64,000 bases of DNA, taken from the NCBI GenBank assembly GCA_943736015.1, contig OX031060.1, positions 9,313,501 through 9,377,500 on the forward strand, read 5' to 3'. The first letter of the stretch is position 1. Each line of letters opens with the position of its first letter. Shown here piece by piece: positions 55,418 through 64,000 of the stretch. A program made the translations under genes and the position numbers. Source of the stretch: Tridacna crocea. Lineage: Eukaryota; Mollusca; Bivalvia; Cardiida; Cardiidae. Under the pieces are notes generated by a model. It worked only from the letters and a program-made list of their open reading frames with translations, made no database searches and had not been told where the DNA came from.

Positions 55418-55768
55418 CTCTAACTCTTTACCACACCACAAAATTTTGGACCTCTTAATTCATTACCAAACGACAAAATTTTGGGTTTGTCCAAATCGAA
55501 AGCTTCAGCAGACGACAAAATAAAAGTGACTGAAAATCTGAAATTTGTTTTGTGAAGGGTAGAAAACATTGTGGGAAAAGGAGAAAATGCTGGTTACCAG
55601 CATTTTCTCCTTTTCCCACAATGTTTTCCAAAGGTTTTTTCTCAGGGATGTCAAAAGTAGGGATTGTGTGGTAATGGGTTAAAAGGTAGAAAACTTTGGG
55701 AAAAGGAGAAAATGCTGGCTTCTTCCTCGGGATTATTAAAAGTCATCATTGTGTTGTAAAGTGTTAAT
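55418..55768 (+). mobile_element. TTAA MITE split by a second copy
   Basis: The outer copy starts TAACTCTTTACCACACCACA, is cut at GGACCTC-TTAA, and resumes at 55,683 with AAGGTAGAAAACTTTGGG and a one-armed hairpin, ending TTGTGTTGTAAAGTGTTAA. Confidence 0.75.
55455..55682 (+). mobile_element. TTAA palindromic MITE nested in an older copy
   Basis: 228 bp, TTAATTCATTACCAAACGAC to GTGTGGTAATGGGTTAA; perfect hairpin around GGTTACC, and much closer to consensus than the copy it interrupts. Confidence 0.85.
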
Positions 55769-56060
55769 AGGGTAGAAAACATTGCTGGGAATGGAGAAAA
55801 TGCTATTTAACAGTATTTTCTCCTTTTCTAACAATGTATTCAAAAGCTTTCTTCCTTAGAGGCATTAAAAGCTGTGATTGTTTAGGGTTAACCCTATCCC
55901 AAGCAATACTGACCTTGGTAAAGGCCTTTATCAATTTATCTTTTGAAAACATTGAGCTACTAGCATTTTTTCCTTTTCCCTTAATGTTTTCTACCTTATA
56001 AAACAAAAACAAATCTCATTTATAGTTTCACTCATTACCAAATGACAGAATTTTAGGATT
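55769..56060. mobile_element. Decayed TTAA MITE pieces
   Basis: A plus relic (hairpin AACATTGCTGGGAATGGAG, ending TGATTGTTTAGGGTTAA near 55,890), a minus relic (CCCTATCCCAAGCAATACTG ... CCTTTTCCCTTAATGTTTTC) and a terminus-like stub (CTCATTACCAAATGACAGAA). Confidence 0.5.
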
Positions 56061-56655
56061 TTACAAATCAATACACGCATTCTCAATAAAGCAGTGCAAT
56101 TTTGATTTAAAATATGTAAAAAATCAACTTCATGCTATCAGTGTTGTGGACCTTTACCCTTTTAGTCTTACCATTGAAGACGATAAATCTAAAATATTTT
56201 CAACATCAGTGATCGCGTTTTCTCACAATCTATCATGGAAAAGGGCTGTCTAAAACAGATTTTTTTTCATTTGAAAGGTTTGTTATGTGTTTGATTGTGA
56301 ATTTTAGATACACCAAATCAATGCTTATCTAATATCAAGTCTGTCAATTTTTCTTTATACATGAAGTATGACAATCTGTGTTCAGAATCGTCAAGTTTGT
56401 TATATGTATTGTTACTTTTTCGTCTTCCTCAGCACTAAGAAATTACAGACATTTATGATATGCAATTGCATTTTCTTTAAAACGTAAATATACGCCAACT
56501 GACACTAGTTATAAATTTTTAATACAGGTTTCTTTTGGCGTTTTCACAAGTGGATTAGAACCTCAAATGTATATAGAGCGTAAAATATTCATGTAAATAT
56601 CGGCACAATGTATGACATATCTTCTGGGCAGATAGAAATTTCTCAACGGTGAAAT
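56061..56655. other. AT-rich DNA, nothing recognised
   Basis: No gene, hairpin or MITE copy seen in this stretch. Confidence 0.4.
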
Positions 56656-57909
56656 GTAACGAACCTTTCGTGAAAGACTTACACAATGTTTCTCCAAATA
56701 CACCAAGGTCTGCTCACAATTAAACAAAAATAATCTATTTCCATGTTTAATAGAACTACTTGAAGCATGAAAACAACGTTTCATTAGAAAAAAAAGTTTA
56801 AGTGAAACTGATCTTTTACAAAAAGAAAGGTTCGTTACTACGATTCCTAAGGGTGGTTTATTTTCTGATGTTGACCTATGACCAAAAACCTAATTACTGG
56901 ATTTCAATTCCTTTGAAGCCATACTGGCAATGTTCAGTAATTCCACATCATATTGACAAATTTAATCCTTTACCAAACAATCCCGACTTTTAACGACCCT
57001 AAAAAGAAGCCTTCAGAAAACATTTTAAGAAACCATTTTTTCTCTATTTCCTGCAATGTTTTCTATCCATCCTAAAACAAAATTAAATTTATCAATCATG
57101 TTTATTTTCTCGTCTGCAAATGCGTTCAATTTGGAACAATTTAAAATTTTGTTGTTTGGAAAAGAGTTAAAGTAAAGTTTGAACAATGAAAGGTTCGTAA
57201 TATTTTGAAACACGCTACAATATAGTTTCAGATATCTTTTTCGGACCTACTGTCGAAAATCGTTATTAACGTATCTATGACTTTGTGTTAAACACATAAA
57301 CCACGAAAAAAATGCTGATTATTTTTTTGTTGTTTAGTAGCCGTAACAAACCTTTCATTACGAACCTTTCTTTCGACCCTTTTGTTCTCAAAATTTTCTA
57401 ATCGATGCTAATTAAGTAGGTCTTGCATACATGTTTGGCGTTTGATTATTTTGTTGGATGTGTAGGATAAGCGATTTTATGAACAGTCGAGACATTACGA
57501 CTGTTTAATCGGTAACAAACCTTTCAAGTTAAAAACATAAGTTGATAAGCTGAGTTTGAAATAGGATTGTCAGGCAGAAATTGGCGCTCTAGTTCTTTAT
57601 GCCTGGTTCATTTCTTTAGGCCACAAATATTACTATTTGAAACGCATTTTTGAAGTGATATTGGTTAGAGAATATTTTATTTAGCTATCACTTAAACTAT
57701 GTAACGAACCTGTCCACTACTTTGGCGACAAAAGTAAAACTGAAATAATTTTACTAAGCGGGAACATCTGCCATCAAGATGTGGTCGAAAAATAAACTCT
57801 ATATATCAAAGACTATAGGGGGTAAAGCTAATTAATGACTGTGTATATGATATAGATAAAAAATAATTTCCAACCTGAAAAACGGGAAAGCGACAGTAAC
57901 GAACCTGTC
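56656..57909. other. Cluster of eight GTAACGAACCTTTC motifs
   Basis: Variants of GTAACGAACCTTTC occur at 56,656 (+), 56,824 (-), 57,188 (-, partial), 57,343 (+), 57,358 (+, partial), 57,512 (+), 57,701 (+) and 57,896 (+). Positions 6 (G/A) and 12 (T/G) vary. The sequence between them is not visibly repeated. After removing the MITE at 56,962-57,170, spacing is mostly 155-195 bp, with one close pair. The mixed strands argue against a plain tandem repeat. Function unknown. Confidence 0.7.
56962..57170 (-). mobile_element. TTAA MITE with degraded hairpin
   Basis: 209 bp, TTAATCCTTTACCAAACAAT to GTTTGGAAAAGAGTTAA. The left arm is mostly lost (ACATTTTAAGAAACC). It splits the motif cluster and post-dates it. 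Confidence 0.75.
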
Positions 57910-58094
57910 ATTTTGATAGAATAGTTACCTTTTGTAAAATTATACAATGATACAGAAAAACTACTTCTGATGTGATTGTACTCCTTGATATGCCAGGTAA
58001 CTTTGTGCATATAAATGAATTCTCCAGGATCTCACTGGTGGCTGTAAACTATTGACGACACCCTAAATTAGGATTTGCACCGCTTTATTGAGAA

Positions 58095-58279
58095 TGAGCG
58101 AATAGCATTTGCAAATGACAAAATAAAAGTGACTGAAAATTTGAAATTTGTTTTCTGAAGGGTAGGAAACACTGAGGGACAAGGAGAAAATGGTTGCACT
58201 TTCTCCTTTTCCCACAATGTGTTGTAAAGGCTTCTTTCTCAGGGTCATCAAAAGTAGGGATTGTGTGGTAATGGGTTAA
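58095..58279 (+). mobile_element. TTAA MITE lacking its left terminus
   Basis: Starts within AGCATTTGCAAATGACAAAA and ends GTGTGGTAATGGGTTAA. Hairpin arms CACTGAGGGACAAGGAG and CTCCTTTTCCCACAATG are reduced. Confidence 0.7.
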
Positions 58280-58741
58280 ATAATATGTTGTCCACAAATC
58301 CTTTCGGTTTGAACAAGTTTAAGATTGTGGTTTCTGATAAAGAGTGTTAGAAAAATCGTAGAAATTTACTTTCCATACAAAACCTAGATACAGCAGTATC
58401 CTCAATTATCACTTTATCTCAAGTAAACTCTCTCCCAGCTTTTTCCGAAACCATCAATGGAGCTGAAAAAAATCTGGTAGAATACACATACGGCATCAAT
58501 ATTATCCTTATTACATCAAAAATCCATGTCATTCACACCTGACTACCTAAATATAGTTTCACTTCGGATAACATTTTAAACTAAATGATACACTGCAAGA
58601 AAGTAAAAGTATTGAAGACTGTTGTCCCATATTAATTGCTATTAAACTATCCAAACGAATCAAAATTGTCAGTAAAATCGATTATCAATAGAACAGGTTC
58701 CTCAAATGGCGATTGCCCTGAAGTTTGCACTTACCGAAACC

Positions 58742-58915
58742 TGGGTCCATATTCACCAACCATTCTTAAGAACATTCTCAGTCTTATTCTTCAAAATTTT
58801 GTCAGTGTGAAAGTAACAGAACTTTTGATTGGCTAAACCAACTGGTTTAGCCAATCAGAAGTTCTGTTTCTTTCACAGTCAGTGTTCTTAAGAATGGTTT
58901 GTGAATACAGGCCCT
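58742..58915. mobile_element. Foldback MITE with ATTCACAAACCATTCTTAAG termini
   Basis: Left terminus ATTCACCAACCATTCTTAAG and right terminus CTTAAGAATGGTTTGTGAAT are inverted repeats with one mismatch in 20. The centre is a second palindrome (ATTGGCTAAACCA-ACT-GGTTTAGCCAAT, flanked by AGAACTT and AAGTTCT, about 58,806-58,880). Between the two, the left side has ~27 extra bases. No coding capacity; superfamily not assigned. Confidence 0.7.
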
Positions 58916-59689
58916 TGACACTAATGTTATTGGCATTCTTGGAAAATTCCATGTCAGTTTATCTTTATTCATCTCCCCCTTTAGGAAAATGTAACAATCC
59001 TGGGGGCGTTAAGAGACAATACTGTAATATGTTTTCCTGTCTTGTCACTTCTGAACATTATTGTCTAGGATGGCAGCCACTAGATTGGACAAATGAGTTA
59101 TTTAAATTACCGATAAAAGACATTCCACCATGAAAAGGTGCATTGACAGTCTGACATATGATTGAAATATTATTGAAAACTACTTCAATTAAATGCTGAT
59201 CAAGATAAAAGAGCTACAGCTGTGCTCAAAAATGGATAAGCCATCAAACTGATAAGAGAACTAAATTTGCCTGGATGTAAGAAAAACTTGAACTTCAGAT
59301 TCAGCAGTAATTTGGCAAGAAAATCTAATGGCCATGCAGACAGTGTAGATTCAAGACAAGACAGCACATGTGGTGCACATGGCCCCTAATTATAGCCTGC
59401 TACAAGTTAAAACTCATTCAGTGGCAAATTCATATTCCTGTTGATGCAAAAAGCATTTTACAGACAGAAAAGTTTGAGCACTTTCTTATTGTTTCTGGTT
59501 TGAAAAATCATTTTTTTTTGTCTCACAATGTTTTCAAAAGTTGTTATCCTGAAGATGTTTGTGCCGTTTGTTGAAGTCAGTGCTTCTATAAGTGCAATAA
59601 TGAATGTTCAGTATTGAATTTTGAAGATTATGTACAGCATTTTGTGTAAAACCAAAGGAAATAAATCCGATTAAACTCACTTTTTCTCA
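58916..59689. other. AT-rich DNA, no gene recognised
   Basis: Open frames of 83 and 68 codons (58,882-59,133; 59,368-59,574) show no recognisable domain. A MITE-like TCTCACAATGTTTTCAAAAG occurs at 59,520 without the rest of the element. Confidence 0.4.
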
Positions 59690-60055
59690 GACAAATGAGT
59701 TTTTGAATAGCAGCCAGATATATAATTGATAACGGCCAATGATATCTCAAAATCATAGTTTACAGGTATAAACTTAATAAAATTCGATATATTTACATGG
59801 TTTCTCTCTCTACACATCATACCATCAAGGGACATTACTTCCAACTCCTTCTGAATGATAAAAGGGAGACCACCAATACACAGATAATGCAGGTTTTGGC
59901 ACCAGTACTTTCCCTTTAAACAAAAAAAAAGTATTAATTTGCTTGGGTGATTGATTTTCAAGATGATATTTGAATTATCAACTCCATACAATAGCTTCCT
60001 TGACAAATGCCACATCAGCATTTTCAATGCTTTGATTACAACAGAGGATTGTTTC
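59690..60055. repeat. Single-arm relative of the 41-42 kb long inverted repeat
   Basis: Shares blocks with 41,790-42,101: AACTTAATAAAATTCGATAT, ATCAAGGGACATTACTTCCA, AAAGGGAGACCACC, and CTTCCTTGACAAATGCCACA followed by CAGCATTTTCAATGCTTTGA. The minus-strand reading of both loci gives a similar peptide (REKNPVDISNKIKFVPENY and RERNHVNISNFIKFIPVNY). That could reflect an old coding part of the repeat or simply nucleotide homology. Confidence 0.65.
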
Positions 60056-60164
60056 ATTGGCAAAGAGATGATTTTCCTTGATGATAATGGTGTTATCTTG
60101 TTTGATTACTTTAGGTGTTTTGATCTTGTACTTTCACTTTTGAAGGGCAATAACCGAGCCTTTC

Positions 60165-60379
60165 TTAACTCTTAACCACTCTCCGGACTTTATATTGACC
60201 CTAAGAAAAAAATTGTGGGAAAAGGAGAAAAGTGCAGGAAACCAAAAGTTTCTTCTCTTCCTACAATGTTTTCTACCCTTTCGAAGACAGAATTCATTAT
60301 TTGAGCGACAAATAACTTTTCTTTAGCAGATGCTTTGAATTTGGTCTTGTTCGAAATATTACTGTTTAGCAAAGAGTTC
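60165..60379 (-). mobile_element. Diverged TTAA MITE
   Basis: TTAACTCTTAACCACTCTCC to CTGTTTAGCAAAGAGTTCA; hairpin AATTGTGGGAAAAGGAG with a weak right arm. Confidence 0.7.
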
Positions 60380-60544
60380 ATCTGTCACATGTACATGTAT
60401 CTTTTCTAATATTTATTAGGATTCTTCAAGCTCTGAGAGAGAAGAGCTTAAGAAATCATTGCATGCAAAGGAACAATTACTTAATTGTAACCAGCAGGTT
60501 TGCCCAGTAATGTTCAGTATCTTGCCATAGCTTTCTTTGGTAGA

Positions 60545-60785
60545 TTAACTCTTTATCACACAATCCCCGACTTTTAAAGACTCTGAGAAAGAAAGTGTTT
60601 GAAAACTTTTTGGGAAAAAGAGAAAATGCTGGTAACCAGCAGGTTACCAGCATTTTCTCCTTTTCCCAAAATGTTTTCTACCTTTTTCAAATCAAATTTC
60701 AAGTTTTTAATTCATAAAATTTTGTTGTCTGCAAATGCTTTGAATTTGGACAAGTCTAAAATTTTGTTGTTTGGTAAAGAGTTAA
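60545..60785 (-). mobile_element. TTAA palindromic MITE with enlarged loop
   Basis: 241 bp, TTAACTCTTTATCACACAAT to GTTTGGTAAAGAGTTAA. The centre is expanded to GCTGGTAACCAGCAGGTTAC before CAGC, a partial repeat of the loop region. Arms carry GGGAAAAAGAG/CCCAAAATG. Confidence 0.8.
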
Positions 60786-60862
60786 AAGAAAGTCTGCATA
60801 GTAAAGGGTTAAAGTTTGTTTTTATTTGTGACAGTTTTAGGAGACAAGATAGCAGATATTAT

Positions 60863-61092
60863 TTAACTCTTTACCAAACGACAAAATTTTAGACTGGTCC
60901 AAATAGAAAGCATAATAGCAGACAACAAAATAAATTTGATCAAAGAATTGAAATTTGTTTTAGGAAGGGAAGAAGATATGTGGAAAAAGGAGAAAATGCT
61001 GGTTTTACCGGCATATTCTTCTTTTCCCAAAGTGTTTTCAAAAGGCATTTCGCACAGGCTCGTTGAAACTCGTGATTGTGTGGTAAAGTTAA
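60863..61092 (+). mobile_element. TTAA palindromic MITE
   Basis: TTAACTCTTTACCAAACGAC to GTGTGGTAAAGTTAA; hairpin with substitutions (GCTGGTTTTACCGGCATATT). Confidence 0.8.
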
Positions 61093-61239
61093 TATTTGAT
61101 GAGGACAAAAACTGGATTTTTTTATTTTGGTAAAGAGTTAATGAACTTGTTGTATACAGCTTACAGAAACATCTTGGAAAAAGGAACAAGTGCTTGAACC
61201 CAACATGCTATCATATCGCACACAATATTTACTATACAT

Positions 61240-61620
61240 TTAACCCATTACCATACAATCCCTACTTTTGACGACCCTGAGAAAGAAGCCTTTTGAAAAC
61301 ATTGTAGGAGAAGGAGAAAATGCTGGTAACCAGCCTTTCTTCCTTTTCTCACAATATTTTCTACACTTAAAAGTTAAAAACAATATCATCATTTAACTCT
61401 TTACTAAAAGACGAATTTTTGCATTCGACCAATTTAAACATCTGCAGATACAAAATTAATGAAATATTGGTAATAATGATGATTTCTTACTTTGACAGGG
61501 TAGAAAATTCTGTGGGAATGGGAGAAAATGCTCGTTACCAGCATTTTCCCTTTTTTTCTACGTTTTCAAAAGGATCCTTAAAGGGTCTTTAAAACAGGGG
61601 ATTGTTTGGTAAACGGTTAA
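61240..61620. mobile_element. Two TTAA MITEs, opposite orientation
   Basis: A minus copy (from TTAACCCATTACCATACAAT, truncated near 61,390) is followed by a plus copy (61,393-61,620, TTAACTCTTTACTAAAAGAC to TTTGGTAAACGGTTAA, 228 bp). Confidence 0.75.
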
Positions 61621-61693
61621 GACACATTCTCTGCTTGTCTGCAAATGCTTATGATATCAAGTCTAAAATTCTGTCATCAATTGACAAGCTAGG

Positions 61694-61911
61694 TTAACTC
61701 TTAACCACATAATCCCGACTTTTAATACAGTAATACATAGAAAGAAAGGTTTTGAAAACATTGTGGGAAAGGGAGAAAATGCTGGTAACCTACAATGTTT
61801 TCTACCTTTCTCAAAAGTGATTTTCAATTTTTGATTCAGAGTTATTTTGTCGTTTGCAAATGCTTTCAATTTGGACTCACCCTCGAATTTTGTTGTTTGG
61901 TAAAGAGTTAA
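61694..61911 (-). mobile_element. TTAA MITE with deleted right hairpin arm
   Basis: TTAACTCTTAACCACATAAT to GTTTGGTAAAGAGTTAA. The palindrome jumps from ATGCTGGTAACC to TACAATGTTTTC. Confidence 0.8.
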
Positions 61912-62665
61912 CGATTTTGCCTGGGCAGGTATGATTGGGCTGGAAGTTCAAGCCACTAGTTGTTCACAGCTATGTTACTTGCCTCACTATAGTCAATGAC
62001 CGCTAGGGTTTTTGTTATGAATGACAGTCAGCTCTGGGGATCTGCCAGATCATAGTATTTATTTTGGGCTACTTCTGTAAACAAACACTGTAGTTGTTGT
62101 GCTGATATAAATACGATTATGTCAGGGTTAGTATATTTTTTGGTTACCTCCTGTGAATCCACGGATCTTTAGGTTTATGTTGCTGGGAAACTTTAAATCT
62201 ACTAGTATGCTTTATCATTGTGACTATTTTTATTCTCAGAATACTTTAGCGTTTTTCTTCAGTTCTTTAGAAAGAATAAATGCCATTTGAAATTGATTTT
62301 AATAATTTGATGTCTTATTGGCTTAAAGAATTTTAAGAACAAGTGTATTGTTTTCTGTGAAAAGTAGTCGGTGCCGACGCTTATGAAAAGATGTCTGCTA
62401 ATAATGTTGACATTATAATGTCTTAAAGTAGGTAAACATTGCAGGGTTTAAAGTAAGTTATGTCAGCTAAATGATAAGGATTATGATAAAGAATTGGGAA
62501 ATTAATGGGTCAGTTGGAGTTAAGAATTGTGCTTAATTGTTGTACATTGGACTTGGGTGTCATCTTCAAACTTGGTTCACCTCATTTGAATAATTGTGTA
62601 ATTTACCCCACAGGATAGCGATCTTTTTCATTTTCGGTGGACAGTGTCCATGTAATTTCAGCAGG
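61912..62665. other. AT-rich DNA, no gene recognised
   Basis: No recognisable repeat or coding signal in about 750 bp. Confidence 0.4.
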
Positions 62666-62943
62666 TTAACTATTTACCACACAATCCCGACTATTAACAA
62701 TCCTGGGAAAGAAGCTTTTTGGAAACATTGTGGAATAAGGAGAAAACTGTGGTAACCAGCGTTTTGTCCTTTTTCCTTTAATTTTTCCTACAAAATTGAA
62801 GAAATATTGCACCATTTAGACACTCTGAAATTGTTGTCTGTAAATGCTTTCAATTTGGACAAGGCTAAAATTTTGTCATCTGGTAAAGTTGTAACCCTTT
62901 TTTTAGGGTTGTTAAAAGTCGGAAATGTCTGGTAAAGAGTTAA
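62666..62943 (-). mobile_element. TTAA MITE plus an end fragment
   Basis: TTAACTATTTACCACACAAT to TCATCTGGTAAAGTTGTAA (about 62,895), then a short plus-oriented end (AGGGTTGTTAAAAGTCGG to CTGGTAAAGAGTTAA). Confidence 0.7.
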
Positions 62944-62965
62944 CTTAAAGTCTCAAGTTTTCATG

Positions 62966-63195
62966 TTAACTCATTACCAAAAGACAAAATTTTAGACTGG
63001 TTCAAATTGAAAGCATTTGCAGACGACAAAATAAAGGTGACTGAAAAATCGAAATTTCTTCTGGGAAAGGGTAGAAAACACTGTGGGAAAGGGAGAAAAT
63101 GCTGGTTACCAGCATTTTCTTCTTTTCCTATAGTGTTTTCAAAAGGCTTCTTTCTCAGGGGCGTCAAAAGTAGGGATTGTGTGGTAATGGGTTAA
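62966..63195 (+). mobile_element. TTAA palindromic MITE, full copy
   Basis: 230 bp, TTAACTCATTACCAAAAGAC to GTGTGGTAATGGGTTAA. The outer arm pair is of the CACTG/AGTG type and the right arm has a few changes (TTCTTTTCCTATAGTG). Confidence 0.85.
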
Positions 63196-63583
63196 TATTT
63201 AGATATTGATACTTCGTACATGAAAACACAAAGACAAACTTATTGTACTTGAAAAGAATTTATATACTGATAACTATCTCAATTATTTATGCTGATTTGA
63301 AAGGATACAGTGATATTACAGTACTATATAGTGGATCTGCTTAAATGTCAAGTTAAAACTGGGAGATAATAGGTCAAGGTAGGTAATGAATGAAATAGTT
63401 TACATTTTTTTTGTACAGTCATTGATGTTACGGGACATCACCCCTTTCTTACTGCATAGCTACTTTCCTTATAAATCAGTTCCTAACAACTGCCAGTCTG
63501 ACTTTATCTGGTTTGTCAATTTAATCCATATTGCAGCGAAATACAATTAACTTTTAGGAAGGACAATGACCAAACACAGGTTA

Positions 63584-63812
63584 TTAACCCATTACCAAAT
63601 GACAATATTTTAGACTTGTCCAAATCGAAAGCATTTGCATACGACAAAATAAAAGTGACTGGAAATTTGAAATTTGTTTTGTGAAGGGTAGAAAACATTG
63701 TGGGAAAAGGAGAAAATGCTGGTTACCAGCATTTTCTCCTTTTCCCACAATGTTTTCAAAAGGCTTCTTTCTCAGGGGCGTCAAAAGTAGGGATTGTCTG
63801 GTAATGGGTTAA
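63584..63812 (+). mobile_element. TTAA palindromic MITE, full near-consensus copy
   Basis: 229 bp, TTAACCCATTACCAAATGAC to GTCTGGTAATGGGTTAA; perfect palindrome around GGTTACC. Very close to 46,882-47,110 and 55,455-55,682, so probably one of the youngest copies. Confidence 0.9.
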
Positions 63813-64000
63813 ACCTGAGGTGCATGTAGAAGTCATTTATAGCATGTAAATCTGGGGAAAAAAAAAACACCTGACAAAATTTATTGTGAGTGGTGGCCAA
63901 TTTGTGTGTTTCCGGGAATGCAAGTAACTTGAGTATTAACAGATAAAAAGAACTATTTTTACTTATGTTCAGTGTTTAAATTTAAAGGTGGGTATTTAGA

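Overview
The window looks like non-coding, repeat-rich DNA from a mollusc, most likely a bivalve. The AT-rich background, many short foldback repeats and the 12.1-14.0 kb element (starting AGCTCATCTGAGC, with a ~166-bp internal tandem repeat and a terminal hairpin) are all typical of bivalve genomes. I did not identify the species. I found no host protein-coding gene, tRNA or rRNA gene. Almost everything recognisable is mobile or tandemly repeated DNA.

Layout. (1) 1-17.4 kb: AT-rich DNA studded with a ~229-bp palindromic MITE, plus the large bivalve repeat and several other hairpin repeats. (2) 17,402-40,364: one large satellite array built on a 19-bp monomer (CTCTGACCATGGATAGGTG), roughly 760 monomers, organised locally into higher-order repeats. 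A complete LINE (25,531-32,266, minus strand, 13-bp target site duplication) is inserted in it. A 3,158-bp block holding the 5' part of that LINE plus neighbouring satellite is then tandemly duplicated (30,671-33,828 and 33,829-36,986) with only about three differences seen. (3) 40.4-64 kb: AT-rich DNA with a very dense population of the same MITE, often nested or back to back, together with SINE-like repeats, an ~875-bp long inverted repeat, a 52-bp minisatellite and a striking cluster of a 14-bp motif at 56.66-57.91 kb.

The commonest element is a non-autonomous DNA transposon of ~229 bp including both flanking TTAAs. Its ends read TTAACTCTTTACCAAACGAC and (other end, inward) TTAACCCATTACCACACAAT, and its middle is a near-perfect ~66-bp palindrome built on GTGGGAAAAGGAGAAAATGC. 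TTAA targeting and the C-Y-C-rich terminal repeats fit the piggyBac superfamily. Nested copies show the TTAA duplication directly.

The LINE carries ORF1 (three zinc knuckles) and ORF2 (endonuclease, reverse transcriptase, RNase H), so it belongs to the RNase H-bearing I-like group. ORF1 is intact. ORF2 has one in-frame stop and one frameshift. In the duplicated block, ORF1 runs without a stop into the satellite and makes a chimeric reading frame.

The satellite has an unusual formal property. Because 19 is not a multiple of 3 and the minus-strand 57-nt cycle contains no stop, all three minus-strand frames read the same 19-residue cycle (HLSMVRAPIHGQSTYPWSE), so indels do not close the frame. 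Nothing in the sequence shows that it is translated.
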